The notes under the pieces: generated by a model
Databases searched by the model: none
What the model was told of the DNA's origin: nothing
What the model saw: only the letters and a program-made list of their open reading frames with translations
Assembly: GCF_003259895.1 (NCBI RefSeq)
Contig: NZ_QLME01000001.1
Span: forward strand, 58,152-122,151
Source: Halanaerobium saccharolyticum
GTDB taxonomy: Bacteria > Bacillota > Halanaerobiia > Halanaerobiales > Halanaerobiaceae
DNA length: 64,000 nucleotides
Direction: 5' to 3'
In this document: in pieces, positions 32,807 through 41,401 of the stretch
How the letters are laid out: each line of letters starts with the position of its first letter
How positions within the stretch are numbered: position 1 is the first letter of the stretch
Position numbers and translations under genes: made by a program

Positions 32807-34138
32807 TTAATTATTTTCTTCCCATGCATTTAAAGCTTCTGCCTGAATTTGATCAACTTCAGCTTCAATATCATCTGTTTGACCTGTCAATAAGCGTCCT
32901 AATGCACTTTGAGTAAGATCAGAAACTGTATTATAAAGTGGATTAGCAGGTCTGGCGTTACCATATTCCAGAGACTCTCTTAACTTCTGCATCCGTTCGT
33001 TTTCAGAAAAATAAGGGTCAGTTACATATACAGATTCACGGGTAGGTAGATAATTATAAACTTTAGTTCTTTCTGCCATTGCTTCTGTACTACCTACTAC
33101 TCTCATAATATAATCTGCAGCCAGTTCTTGCTTAACTGGATCATCACTTAGAACTGCCCAGGTCCAGCCTCCATTACTATTTGCTCGTTGATCTGCTTCC
33201 ATTTGTGGTAGAGGCACAAAATCCCATTTTTCATCAGCATTATCAATAATGTCATTAATTTGACCATATAACCAGCTTCCATTTGCAACCATAGCTACAT
33301 TATCAGATCGGATCTCTGCTAATAATGGATCACTGCCTGTAATTGAAGCTGCCATTACAGAAGCAGCTCCTGTGTCAATTAATCTTTTTAGAAAACCTAA
33401 ACTATTTACTAAAGCTTCCTTATTTTCTCCTTCACCGATTACAGGACGTCCATTTTCATCAAACATTTCTCCACCCTGAGCCCAGAAGGAAGGCCAGACA
33501 TTACCATTAACTGCTCCTTCCCAGCTGCCAAGCCAGGCAAGATAACCATGAACCCCTCTCTCTTCTTTCATTCTTAAAGCTACATCGATTGCTTCATCCC
33601 AGGTTCTAGGTGGTTCTTCTACCCAATCTTTTCTGTAATAAAGGAATCTAGCGTCAGTTTCACCCCAGATAGCATGCATTTCTCCGTCTTTCATAACTAC
33701 ATCTTTAGTAAAACCATAAAAATCATCTATGGTCTCCTGACTAATATAATCATTTAAAGAACGAGTATAGCCACTATCAATAAATCTACCTACCCAGAAA
33801 GAATCAATATGAGCAAAGTCAGGAGCATTACCAGATTCTGCCTGAGTCATCAGGGTAGCCATTGTCATCGAAATTTGACCTGTTGGTGCCACCTGAACAT
33901 CAATTCTAGCATTTGGATGAGCTCTTGCCCACTCTGCAGCAGCTTCTCTGATATATTCTTTTCTGCTCTCTGTTGCAGCAAATAATGTATCGGACCTCTG
34001 GATATTGGCAGTTAAAACTATCTCAGCATCGGGATTACCAATTCTCTCAGGTGTAACTAATTCATAGTCTTGAGCAAAAGAAACAGACGTCATTAAAAAT
34101 ATCACCATTAAAAAAATAAATAAGATATTCTTCTTCAT
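32807..34138 (-). CDS. ABC sugar-binding protein (mannosidase operon)
   Basis: A 443-residue family-1 solute-binding protein. Signal peptide about 1-22 (hydrophobic ILFIFLMVIFLMTSVSF, cut near FAQ; no lipobox cysteine). The mature part contains AEWARAHPNARIDV and a long ligand-binding domain with many tryptophans, as in oligosaccharide binders. AAGGGGAG precedes the ATG. First gene of the operon with two permeases and a GH38 mannosidase; alpha-mannosyl oligosaccharides are the likely ligand. Confidence 0.92.
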   Translation of the reverse strand: MKKNILFIFLMVIFLMTSVSFAQDYELVTPERIGNPDAEIVLTANIQRSDTLFAATESRKEYIREAAAEWARAHPNARIDVQVAPTGQISMTMATLMTQAESGNAPDFAHIDSFWVGRFIDSGYTRSLNDYISQETIDDFYGFTKDVVMKDGEMHAIWGETDARFLYYRKDWVEEPPRTWDEAIDVALRMKEERGVHGYLAWLGSWEGAVNGNVWPSFWAQGGEMFDENGRPVIGEGENKEALVNSLGFLKRLIDTGAASVMAASITGSDPLLAEIRSDNVAMVANGSWLYGQINDIIDNADEKWDFVPLPQMEADQRANSNGGWTWAVLSDDPVKQELAADYIMRVVGSTEAMAERTKVYNYLPTRESVYVTDPYFSENERMQKLRESLEYGNARPANPLYNTVSDLTQSALGRLLTGQTDDIEAEVDQIQAEALNAWEENN

Positions 34139-34205
34139 AATTGTTAATCTCCCCTTTATTATTATTCTTTGAATTAGAAATAATCGCCTTTACTATAGTA
34201 AGTAA

Positions 34206-34272
34206 CTTCCCGGGCCCCCTTTCAAGCAAGTTATTAGACTTATAATAATTTTTGTGCAAAAATTACAAGTCT
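34206..34272. other. GC block and hairpin between regulator and mannosidase operon
   Basis: 34208-34218 reads CCCGGGCCCCC, an unusually GC-rich block in this AT-rich DNA. Just beyond it an inverted repeat (AGACTT..AATTTTT with AAAAATTA..AAGTCT, about 34236-34272) lies 25 bases after the regulator stop and may terminate it. I found no clear promoter for the mannosidase operon. Confidence 0.35.
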
Positions 34273-34297
34273 TCAGAAAATTTTAAATATAAAAAGT

Positions 34298-35404
34298 CTA
34301 ATCTAGAGACTTACAAGAATCTCTTATCTCAAGATTACATGATTGATAAATTTGTTGTATTTCTTTTTCTTGATTATTTTCCTCTATGTATTCCAACAGT
34401 AAGTTTAATGCTTTTCGCCCAATAATATCTGAATGCTGATTTACAGTAGTTAATTGGATTTCTAAATGTTCGATTTTATCAGTATAATCAAAACTTACTA
34501 CTGATAATTCCTCTGGTATTTCAATTTTATATTCTCTAGACATTTTAATTAGGTCTATTACAATAATGTCATTTACACACACTACTCCTGTAATATTATG
34601 CTTTTCTATATGATTAAAAATTTGTTCATTTATTTTATCTCTGGATTGTTGATCGTCATATGTAAAAACATCATTTTCTTCAATTCCATATTCTTTTAAA
34701 GCTCTTTGATATCCAGTAATCCTGTCTTCAATAGTACTTGTATTAGAATAATGGCCTTTTAAAAACATTATATTTTCATGTCCTAATTGAATTAAATATT
34801 CTGTTGCCTGATAACTACCATTTATATTGTCTGCCATTACACAACTGGTATGGCAAAACTGCAGCTTTCTATCAACTAAAACAAAGGGGAAGTTTTCAGA
34901 CTTAAGATCATAAATAGCTGTGCTATCTTTTTGATCTTCAGCAGCATTAATAATTAATCCATCAACCTTTTGACGTTTCATAAATTGAATAATTTCAGCC
35001 TCTTTTTTATAATTATTAAAATGGTCTTTCAAAATAAATGTATAATCACTGCCGTCTAAAGCATTTTCAATCCCATTAAGAATTTCTATATTTACACCGT
35101 CAGTGTAAGGCATAATAACTCCAATTTGCTTGCTTTTATTATCCTGATTATTTTTTTCACCCTGAGTATCATAAACAAAAGTACCTGTACCCTGGACTCT
35201 ATATAAATATCCTTGATGTACTAATTCCTCTATTGCTTTTCTAATAGTATACCGACTAACCTCCAATTCGTTGCTTAATTCTCTTTCTGACGGAATCAAA
35301 TTCCCTTTTTTATACTCTCTATTTTTTATTTTATTAAGTAAAATATCGCAAATTTGTTGATAAATAAATTTAGAATCATTTCGATTAATTTTGTTTTGAG
35401 TCAT
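34298..35404 (-). CDS. GntR/LacI-type sugar-responsive repressor
   Basis: A 368-residue AraR-like regulator: GntR-family winged helix (about 10-75: IPSERELSNELEVSRYTIRK, AIEELVHQGYLYRVQGTGTF) fused to a LacI-like periplasmic-binding sensor (about 90-365: IGVIMPYTDG, VDGLIINAAEDQ, GVVCVNDIIVID). Such proteins bind operator DNA until a sugar releases them. GAGGAGAG precedes the ATG. Three ACCAGTGGT palindromes cover its own promoter region. It lies upstream of, and points toward, the mannosidase transport operon, which it may control, although no copy of the operator is seen there. Confidence 0.9.
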   Translation of the reverse strand: MTQNKINRNDSKFIYQQICDILLNKIKNREYKKGNLIPSERELSNELEVSRYTIRKAIEELVHQGYLYRVQGTGTFVYDTQGEKNNQDNKSKQIGVIMPYTDGVNIEILNGIENALDGSDYTFILKDHFNNYKKEAEIIQFMKRQKVDGLIINAAEDQKDSTAIYDLKSENFPFVLVDRKLQFCHTSCVMADNINGSYQATEYLIQLGHENIMFLKGHYSNTSTIEDRITGYQRALKEYGIEENDVFTYDDQQSRDKINEQIFNHIEKHNITGVVCVNDIIVIDLIKMSREYKIEIPEELSVVSFDYTDKIEHLEIQLTTVNQHSDIIGRKALNLLLEYIEENNQEKEIQQIYQSCNLEIRDSCKSLD

Positions 35405-35425
35405 TATTAATATCTCTCCTCTTCA

Positions 35426-35478
35426 ACCAGTGGTGCTTACCAGTGGTGTCTCTATATATTATATTGCATACCAGTGGT
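35426..35478. promoter_or_regulatory. Three ACCAGTGGT operators of the 34298 regulator
   Basis: The 9-base palindrome ACCAGTGGT occurs at 35426-35434, 35439-35447 and 35470-35478. A TATAAT (minus strand, about 35459-35464) lies between the second and third. The sites flank the likely transcription start of the regulator, as expected for autorepression. Confidence 0.75.
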
Positions 35479-35529
35479 TAAATTCCTTCTTTTTTTAAAA
35501 ATGTTTTTTTATTTTTTTAAAATTAACAA

Positions 35530-35590
35530 ACAATCCCCTGCCTAATAAACAGATTTATAAAATATACCTGTCTACCAGCAGGGGATCATC
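35530..35590 (-). terminator. Terminator of the GH1-like operon
   Basis: Minus strand: ATCCCCTGC (35586-35578), a loop containing a second small stem (ACAG/CTGT), GCAGGGGAT (35541-35533), followed by a T-rich tract. About 45 bases after the glycosidase stop codon. Confidence 0.65.
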
Positions 35591-35631
35591 TCAGATGCAG
35601 CCTGTCAGAACTCTTTATTTAAAATCAGCAA

Positions 35632-36885
35632 TTAAATACCTTTATTTATGACTTTTTTGAAATGTTCAACCAGAGGGGTATGTTCTCGTTTTAAAGTCCT
35701 GTCAAACTGCATTTCTAATTTCCAGATTCCATTTCTCAACAGATAATTTTCTACATCATCAAATGCTTCCATATAGTCCCAGTGAACCATATCTATTATC
35801 GGCCACCAGGTATAGGCCAGTACTGGAACATCTTCTGCTCTTAACTCTTTGATCATCGTTACTGAATCATCTAACCATTTAATTTTATTTTCTATACCAT
35901 TATCTACACTTGTTTCGGTCAGCATTATCGGAAGCTGATATCTGCTGTAATAATCTTTTATCAACTCTTTATAGCGCTCCGTTCCACCCCAGACCTGTTT
36001 TGATTCGATTTCTCCATTTATATCTCCGACTTTCTGAACTGAAACCAGTGGATAATAATTCAAACCCATTAAATCAATGTCTATCCTATTATTTAGAAAG
36101 TAATCAAAATCAGTATCTTTAAAACCATGCTCTGCTAAAAATTTATATATTTTGCTGTCTCCATTAACCCGACCGGATATTAAATCATAATTTACAAAGC
36201 GAATCTCATTCTGCCAGTTTACATATTCTTCCGCTTTTTTACTGTAGTTATCAGGATCCACAAAAAACTTTTCCATAGCATCAACATGGACCATTACCGA
36301 ATCAGGATTAACTTCCCTGATCCTGTTTACTGTTAAAATAATTCCTTTTGCAATCTGATTTGTAAGCTTTACAAACCCAGAATCCCCTTCTAAATATGGA
36401 GGCCAGAAAGCCCTCTTTCCACAGTATTCAGCATTTATAAAGGGTTCATTAAGAGGGGTATAATATTTAATATTATCATATCTTGCTGCAAATTCTGCTG
36501 CATATTCTGCAACATATTTGGGATAATCTTCATTTAAAAATTGATTTTCCAGCCAGAAAGGAGTCCCATAATGCATTAAATCTATTATGGGCTCAATATC
36601 TTTTTTTGTCATATAATCCAATACTTTATCGGTCCAGGACCAGTCAAATTCTCCTGGAGCTGGGTTGACTTTATACCAGGGGATTCCATATCTCAGCATC
36701 TCAAAGCCAGTTTCTTTTACTAAATCAAGATCCTGCTGCCAGAAAATATAATGCTGAGTCAGCTCATATTCATCTAATTTCCTTTTCCCCATTTTACTCT
36801 GCCCAACAAAGGTATCTTCCACCCCGGTTATCCACTTAAAATCACCATCATCTTGAAAAATATCGATATATTTATTTTTTTCCAT
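35632..36885 (-). CDS. GH1-like (clan A) beta-glycosidase
   Basis: A 417-residue cytoplasmic TIM-barrel glycosidase of the GH1 superfamily. Acid/base E147 lies in YTPLNEPF and the probable nucleophile E324 in MLTETSVDNG. The N-terminus FKWITGVEDTFVG and FEMLRYGIPWYKVNPAPGEFDW fit the family fold, although FWQQDLDLVKE replaces the usual YxxDI signature. Start at 36885, with GAGGGAG upstream, rather than a GTG two codons earlier. Last gene of the operon with a CUT1 transporter, so it hydrolyses an imported beta-glycoside. Shorter and divergent compared with classical beta-glucosidases. Confidence 0.8.
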   Translation of the reverse strand: MEKNKYIDIFQDDGDFKWITGVEDTFVGQSKMGKRKLDEYELTQHYIFWQQDLDLVKETGFEMLRYGIPWYKVNPAPGEFDWSWTDKVLDYMTKKDIEPIIDLMHYGTPFWLENQFLNEDYPKYVAEYAAEFAARYDNIKYYTPLNEPFINAEYCGKRAFWPPYLEGDSGFVKLTNQIAKGIILTVNRIREVNPDSVMVHVDAMEKFFVDPDNYSKKAEEYVNWQNEIRFVNYDLISGRVNGDSKIYKFLAEHGFKDTDFDYFLNNRIDIDLMGLNYYPLVSVQKVGDINGEIESKQVWGGTERYKELIKDYYSRYQLPIMLTETSVDNGIENKIKWLDDSVTMIKELRAEDVPVLAYTWWPIIDMVHWDYMEAFDDVENYLLRNGIWKLEMQFDRTLKREHTPLVEHFKKVINKGI

Positions 36886-36904
36886 TTTCACTCTCCCTCT
36901 CTTT

Positions 36905-37720
36905 TTATCCTTTTAATCCTGTTAAAGCAATTCCCTGCACAAAATATTTTTGAGCATAAAGATAAACTAAAATTATTGGTAATAGGGCAAGTACTGCTCC
37001 AGCAGTTAACATTCCATATTCTATTACATGCTCTCCTCTAAATAAGGCCAGACCTACAGGCAGTGTTCTCATACTCATGCTATTTGTAATAACCATCGGC
37101 CACAAAAAATCATTCCAGTTATACATAAAGTGAAAAATTGCAATTGTTGCCAGGGCTGGTTTTGATAGAGGCATAATAATTTTTCTAAATATCGTGAATT
37201 CCGAACAGCCATCAATCCTGGCAGCATCTTCGAGAGCATATGGTATTTTTACGAAAAATTGTCGCAGCAGAAAGATCCCAAAAGCACTGCTGGCACGGGG
37301 AACAATCAATCCCAGATATGTATTCAGCCAGTTTAACTCATAAAGTAATTTAAATAATGGAATTAAAATGACCTGAAACGGAATCATCAGAGTAACCAGA
37401 ACAATTATAAATAATATATTTTTAAAGGGAAAATCTATTCTGGCAAAAGCATAGGCTGCCATCGAATCCAATATAACAGAAATAAAAGTAACTCCTACAG
37501 AAAAAATAACCGTATTGACAAAAAGTCTGAAAAAGGGTATGCTATTCCAGATTTCTAAATAAGATCTTAAAGAAAATGTTCTCGGTATTAAGGAAGGAGG
37601 ATAGGCTAAGATATCTGCTTCCACCTTAAATGAAGTAAAAAACATCCAGATAAATGGAAATAAAGTTACTACAGCAATTATAAATAAAAATATATAAATT
37701 AATGAATTAGTTAGCTTCAA
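36905..37720 (-). CDS. ABC sugar transporter permease (MalG type), GH1 operon
   Basis: A 271-residue six-helix CUT1 permease. EAA loop: VKIPYALEDAARIDGCSEFTIF near residue 170; C-terminus FVQGIALTGLKG. It starts with TTG after GTAGGTG. It ends 20 bases before the glycosidase start, indicating a tight operon. Confidence 0.92.
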   Translation of the reverse strand: MKLTNSLIYIFLFIIAVVTLFPFIWMFFTSFKVEADILAYPPSLIPRTFSLRSYLEIWNSIPFFRLFVNTVIFSVGVTFISVILDSMAAYAFARIDFPFKNILFIIVLVTLMIPFQVILIPLFKLLYELNWLNTYLGLIVPRASSAFGIFLLRQFFVKIPYALEDAARIDGCSEFTIFRKIIMPLSKPALATIAIFHFMYNWNDFLWPMVITNSMSMRTLPVGLALFRGEHVIEYGMLTAGAVLALLPIILVYLYAQKYFVQGIALTGLKG

Positions 37721-37745
37721 CTTTTTAACACCTACTTTTTAATAT

Positions 37746-38639
37746 TTATTCCTCACCTTTAAAATATCTAAGCTGGATAATGGTTACAAACAATAATAAG
37801 ATAAAAAGAGCATAAGCAACTGTCGATCCATAACCCATATTAAAGTTCACAAAACCCAATTTATAAATATACTGGACCAGAGTTTCTGTCGAGAATAGTG
37901 GTCCACCACCTGTCATTACATAAACCTGATCAAAGACCTGCAGTGATTTTATTACCGTCATAATAACTACAAAAGCGGTAGTAGATTTTAAAAGTGGTAA
38001 AGTAACATAAAAAAACTGTTCCAACTTAGTAGCGCCATCAATTCTTGCAGCTTCATAATAACTTTCGTCAATACTCTGCAAACCGGCAAGAAAAACAACC
38101 ATGTTAAAGCCCATTTCTTTCCAGATGCTGACCATAATAACCGCCGGCATTGCCAGATCTGGATCCCTCAGCCAGGCAGTATTCTCTAATCCGATTAATG
38201 AAAAATAGTAAGATATCATCCCGATATCAGGATTTAAAAGAAAGGTCCAGATTATTGCTATGATTGACATTGGAGCAATTACAGGTAGAAAATAGATGGT
38301 CCGAAATATATTTTTCCCTTTAATTTTTCTATTAACAAATAAGGCTAAAATTAAAGAAATGATAATTCCAATCGGGACAAAACCAAAAGAAAAATAAAAA
38401 GTGTTTTTTAAAGCATTCCAGAAACGGCTGTCATTTAACATGTTATTATAATTATCCAGACCAATATAGGAAGCCTCTGTGGAAAGTATATTCCAGTCAT
38501 AGAAACTCATAATAAACGAATAAACTATCGGATATAAGATAAATAGAATAAAAATTGTTAAACTTGGTAATATAAAAAGATATGCCATCAGCTTTCTTCT
38601 CAGTTTATAGCTATTTTTAATCTTTTTTAATAGCTGCAT
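37746..38639 (-). CDS. ABC sugar transporter permease (MalF type), GH1 operon
   Basis: A 297-residue six-helix permease with a longer first cytoplasmic segment (LLKKIKNSYKLRRKLMAY). EAA loop: GLQSIDESYYEAARIDGATKLEQF near residue 205. AGGAGGATGAGG precedes the ATG. Partner of the permease at 36905. Confidence 0.92.
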   Translation of the reverse strand: MQLLKKIKNSYKLRRKLMAYLFILPSLTIFILFILYPIVYSFIMSFYDWNILSTEASYIGLDNYNNMLNDSRFWNALKNTFYFSFGFVPIGIIISLILALFVNRKIKGKNIFRTIYFLPVIAPMSIIAIIWTFLLNPDIGMISYYFSLIGLENTAWLRDPDLAMPAVIMVSIWKEMGFNMVVFLAGLQSIDESYYEAARIDGATKLEQFFYVTLPLLKSTTAFVVIMTVIKSLQVFDQVYVMTGGGPLFSTETLVQYIYKLGFVNFNMGYGSTVAYALFILLLFVTIIQLRYFKGEE

Positions 38640-38664
38640 TCCTCATCCTCCTAACTTTTAAAAC

Positions 38665-38688
38665 AGAAGGGGGAGATCTCCCCCTTCT
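38665..38688 (-). terminator. Intercistronic hairpin after the GH1-operon binding protein
   Basis: A perfect 24-base palindrome (AGAAGGGGGAGA with its complement) between binding-protein and permease genes, followed by GTTTTAAAA on the minus strand. Probably a partial terminator or mRNA stabiliser. Confidence 0.8.
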
Positions 38689-38699
38689 CTTTTTAACAT

Positions 38700-39926
38700 T
38701 TATTCTATAAATTTTTCTAATTCTTCTGCCGCTTGATCTAAAGATTCCTGTGCTGTAGCTTCATCATATAATATTCTTTCTAAAGCTGGATGTATAACAT
38801 CACTGATTATTGTAGAAAATTCGGGTTCTTTATTAAGAGGGAATCTGGACTTCTCTGAAATCTCAGAAAAAGTATTAATTACAGCTTTTTGAGAAAACTC
38901 AGCTTCTGGAATATCGGTTCTGGTGGGAGGTGAACCAGTATTTATAGAAAAATATATTTGAGATTCTTTTGAATTCCAGTACTCAAAAAACTTGTAGGCC
39001 GCTTCTTTTTTATCTAGACTGTTTTTGTTTAAAACCATTGCGGTACCGCCAGCCCAATTAACACTTTCTCCGGCTGGGTTTTCAGGAGCAGCTGCCACAC
39101 CAAAATCTATACCTGCATTTTCAAACTGAGGATAAGCCCAGGGTCCATTAAAATACATTGCTGCTTTACCGGAAGCAAACAGCTGGTCTCCTTCGACTCC
39201 ATTAATTACAAAGGGAGATATTTTGTCTTCTTTCATAGCATCTGTAAGTCTTTTAATTGTCTCAACTGCTTTCGCTTCGTTGATTTTGATTTCTCCATCT
39301 TCTAAGACTCGACCATTATTACCCCAGATAACTATTGACCAGGCTTCAAGATAACCTTTTATCGGAAAGATAAAACCATACTGATCTATCTTTCCATCTC
39401 CAGTAGTATCTTTGGTTAATTTGCGTGCATATTCAAAAAGCTGATCCCAATTTTCAGGTGGTTCTTCTCCCAGACCTGCTTCTGCAAAAAGCTCTTTATT
39501 ATAATAAAACCCAGCTGTTGCCAGAGTCATAGGTGCAGCATAAACTTTATCTTCCCACCGCATAGCTTCATATAAGGAAGGTGGTAAATTTTCTTTAGCT
39601 AAGTAATCATTATAAAAATCATCTATGTGGGCAATTACTCCAGCATCAGCAAACCTGGATAAATGTTCGCGTCCCATTCCAGCAATATCTGGTCCCTGAC
39701 CTACAGCCAGTGATGGCAAAAGTTTCTGAAAAAAGCTGTCCCAGGGCATAATTTCCATCTTAACTTCAATATCCTGATGTTCTTCGTTAAATTTATTGAC
39801 AATTCCTTCTACATATTCTCTATCCGGCCCGGTAAATCCATTCCAAAAAGTTAATTCTACTGTTTGAGCAGAAACACTAATACTTAAAAGAAGTAATATT
39901 AATGTAAAAAAAATAATTTTTTTCAT
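38700..39926 (-). CDS. ABC sugar-binding protein (GH1 operon)
   Basis: A 408-residue family-1 solute-binding protein. Signal peptide about 1-20 (IIFFTLILLLLSISVSA, cut before QTVEL). The mature protein has FWNGFTGPDREYVEGIVNKF and a MalE-like fold with WGNNG and YFNGPWAYPQF in the binding cleft. I start at 39926, where GAGGGG lies upstream and the signal peptide begins immediately. First structural gene of the operon and preceded by two GGTAATTACC operators. Confidence 0.92.
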   Translation of the reverse strand: MKKIIFFTLILLLLSISVSAQTVELTFWNGFTGPDREYVEGIVNKFNEEHQDIEVKMEIMPWDSFFQKLLPSLAVGQGPDIAGMGREHLSRFADAGVIAHIDDFYNDYLAKENLPPSLYEAMRWEDKVYAAPMTLATAGFYYNKELFAEAGLGEEPPENWDQLFEYARKLTKDTTGDGKIDQYGFIFPIKGYLEAWSIVIWGNNGRVLEDGEIKINEAKAVETIKRLTDAMKEDKISPFVINGVEGDQLFASGKAAMYFNGPWAYPQFENAGIDFGVAAAPENPAGESVNWAGGTAMVLNKNSLDKKEAAYKFFEYWNSKESQIYFSINTGSPPTRTDIPEAEFSQKAVINTFSEISEKSRFPLNKEPEFSTIISDVIHPALERILYDEATAQESLDQAAEELEKFIE

Positions 39927-40010
39927 TTTAGTCCCCTCTCTAAAGTTGTTGATAACCTGATTATTAAACAAAAGTTTAAATATCCCCCCTTAATTATTAT
40001 TTTCACTACT

Positions 40011-40020
40011 GGTAATTACC
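40011..40020. promoter_or_regulatory. Operator GGTAATTACC, site 1
   Basis: A perfect 10-base palindrome in the leader of the GH1 operon, about 50 bases downstream of the second site and near a weaker TTGACT (40048-40043) promoter-like element on the minus strand. Same sequence as the sites at 40062 and 41333. Confidence 0.8.
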
Positions 40021-40061
40021 TATATTTGTTATATAGGTTATAAGTCAATAATTATACAATT

Positions 40062-40109
40062 GGTAATTACCTGTATTTATATTATATAACCTCTTTTTAA
40101 TTATTGCAA
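40062..40109 (-). promoter_or_regulatory. Promoter and operator of the GH1 operon
   Basis: Minus strand: -35 TTGCAA (40109-40104), 17-base spacer, -10 TATAAT (40086-40081), then the operator GGTAATTACC (40071-40062) about 10 bases downstream of the -10 box. The segment TATAAT..AAATACAGGTAATTACC is nearly identical to the regulator's own promoter at 41333-41378, so both are repressed by the same protein. Confidence 0.85.
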
Positions 40110-40118
40110 ATATTTTTT

Positions 40119-40150
40119 CAAAAAAAAGACCTGCATAAAAATATGCAGGT
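40119..40150 (-). terminator. Terminator of the GntR/LacI regulator gene
   Basis: Minus strand: ACCTGCATA, 4-base loop, TATGCAGGT, C and eight T. It lies 38 bases after the regulator stop and directly before the -35 box of the GH1 operon. Confidence 0.9.
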
Positions 40151-40187
40151 TAAAGTTTATATGATATTATATTTTAGAATTTTTATT

Positions 40188-41291
40188 TTATAGTATTTCT
40201 TTTACTGATTCTCTTTCTATTAGTTCTACCGGTAAAGTAACATTTAAGGAATAATTTCGTCCTTCAAGTATTGATTCAAAAAGCAGCTTTCCAGCAACTC
40301 TTCCCATTTCCTCTTTCATAACTTTTAAAGTAGTTAATTTAGGTTTTAACTGTCTGGCCAAATCTACATCATCAAAACCAATGATTGATAGATCTTCAGG
40401 AATCTTAATATTTTCTTCTTTAGCCTGACTTATAGCGCCCATTGCCAGGAGATCAGAAGCTGCAAAAATGGCTGTTATTTCCTTATTACTCTTCACAACT
40501 TTTTTCATAGCCTGATAGCCAGCATCAAAATCCCAACCTTCTGCAGTAATTACCAGTTGATTGCTTTCTAATCCCGCTTTCTGCATTGCATTTAAATAAC
40601 CTTCTTTTCTCTGCTGTGAGGGAAAACTATTTGCATCTCCAGCAATAAAGGCTATATTTTGATGTCCTTTTTCGATAAGATATTCTACAGCTTTTGTTGC
40701 CCCTTTTTTATCCTCAATATTTACAGTATCTACATTGTCCACTGTTATCGAGGGACTTACTAAAAGCAGGGGAATGTTAATATCCAGTAGATGATTTAAG
40801 AATTCTTTGTTATGCAGCTCCCCACCCCAGATAATACCTTCTACTTTTGCTAAAAGCTGATCAATTTCTTCCTGGTCAATACTTTTTTCGTCTATTGTTT
40901 TATAGATACAGTGGTAACCATTATCTGCTGCAGATTGCTCGATCCCCATTAATAAGGCCGGATAAAAAATGTCATTTCCATTAGAGAAATTATCCTTATT
41001 ATCACTGTGTACACAGCGAACAAACAAGACATTACCAGTTAACTGTTCATTATTACTAAGCGAGCCTTTATTATTTTTAACAAAGGTTCCTTTTCCCGCT
41101 TCTTTATTAAGATAACCTTCTGTTACAAGTACATCAATTGCTTTTCTAATTGTAGTCCTGCTGACAGAATATAAATCGCACAATTCCCTTTCAGATGGCA
41201 GTTTATCGCCTACTTTTAATTCTTTTGAATTTATCTTATCCATTATATCTTCTATTACTTCTTTATAATAAACTCCAGATTTATTTGCCAT
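40188..41291 (-). CDS. GntR/LacI-type repressor of the GH1 operon
   Basis: A 367-residue regulator with a GntR winged helix (about 12-75: KLPSERELCDLYSVSRTTIR, KAIDVLVTEGYLNKEAGKGT) and a LacI-like sensor domain (about 90-365: IPLLLVSPS, NIAFIAGDAN, IFAASDLLAMGAI, IIGFDDVDLARQLKP). It sits directly upstream of the GH1 transport operon. Three copies of the palindrome GGTAATTACC, one at its own promoter and two at the operon promoter, are the likely targets, giving autorepression and sugar-induced expression. GAGGAG precedes the ATG. Paralogue of the regulator at 34298. Confidence 0.92.
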   Translation of the reverse strand: MANKSGVYYKEVIEDIMDKINSKELKVGDKLPSERELCDLYSVSRTTIRKAIDVLVTEGYLNKEAGKGTFVKNNKGSLSNNEQLTGNVLFVRCVHSDNKDNFSNGNDIFYPALLMGIEQSAADNGYHCIYKTIDEKSIDQEEIDQLLAKVEGIIWGGELHNKEFLNHLLDINIPLLLVSPSITVDNVDTVNIEDKKGATKAVEYLIEKGHQNIAFIAGDANSFPSQQRKEGYLNAMQKAGLESNQLVITAEGWDFDAGYQAMKKVVKSNKEITAIFAASDLLAMGAISQAKEENIKIPEDLSIIGFDDVDLARQLKPKLTTLKVMKEEMGRVAGKLLFESILEGRNYSLNVTLPVELIERESVKEIL

Positions 41292-41332
41292 TGGTATTCT
41301 CCTCTATCTAACAAATTAATGGTTTCCAGATT

Positions 41333-41378
41333 GGTAATTACCTGTATTTATTATATCTTTATTTTTAAGCCAATGCAA
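41333..41378 (-). promoter_or_regulatory. Autoregulated promoter of the 40188 regulator
   Basis: Minus strand: -35 TTGCAT (41378-41373), 17-base spacer, -10 TATAAT (41355-41350), then operator GGTAATTACC (41342-41333) covering the start region. Same layout as the GH1-operon promoter. Confidence 0.85.
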
Positions 41379-41401
41379 ATAATATTTATCAAACTCCCTG
41401 A

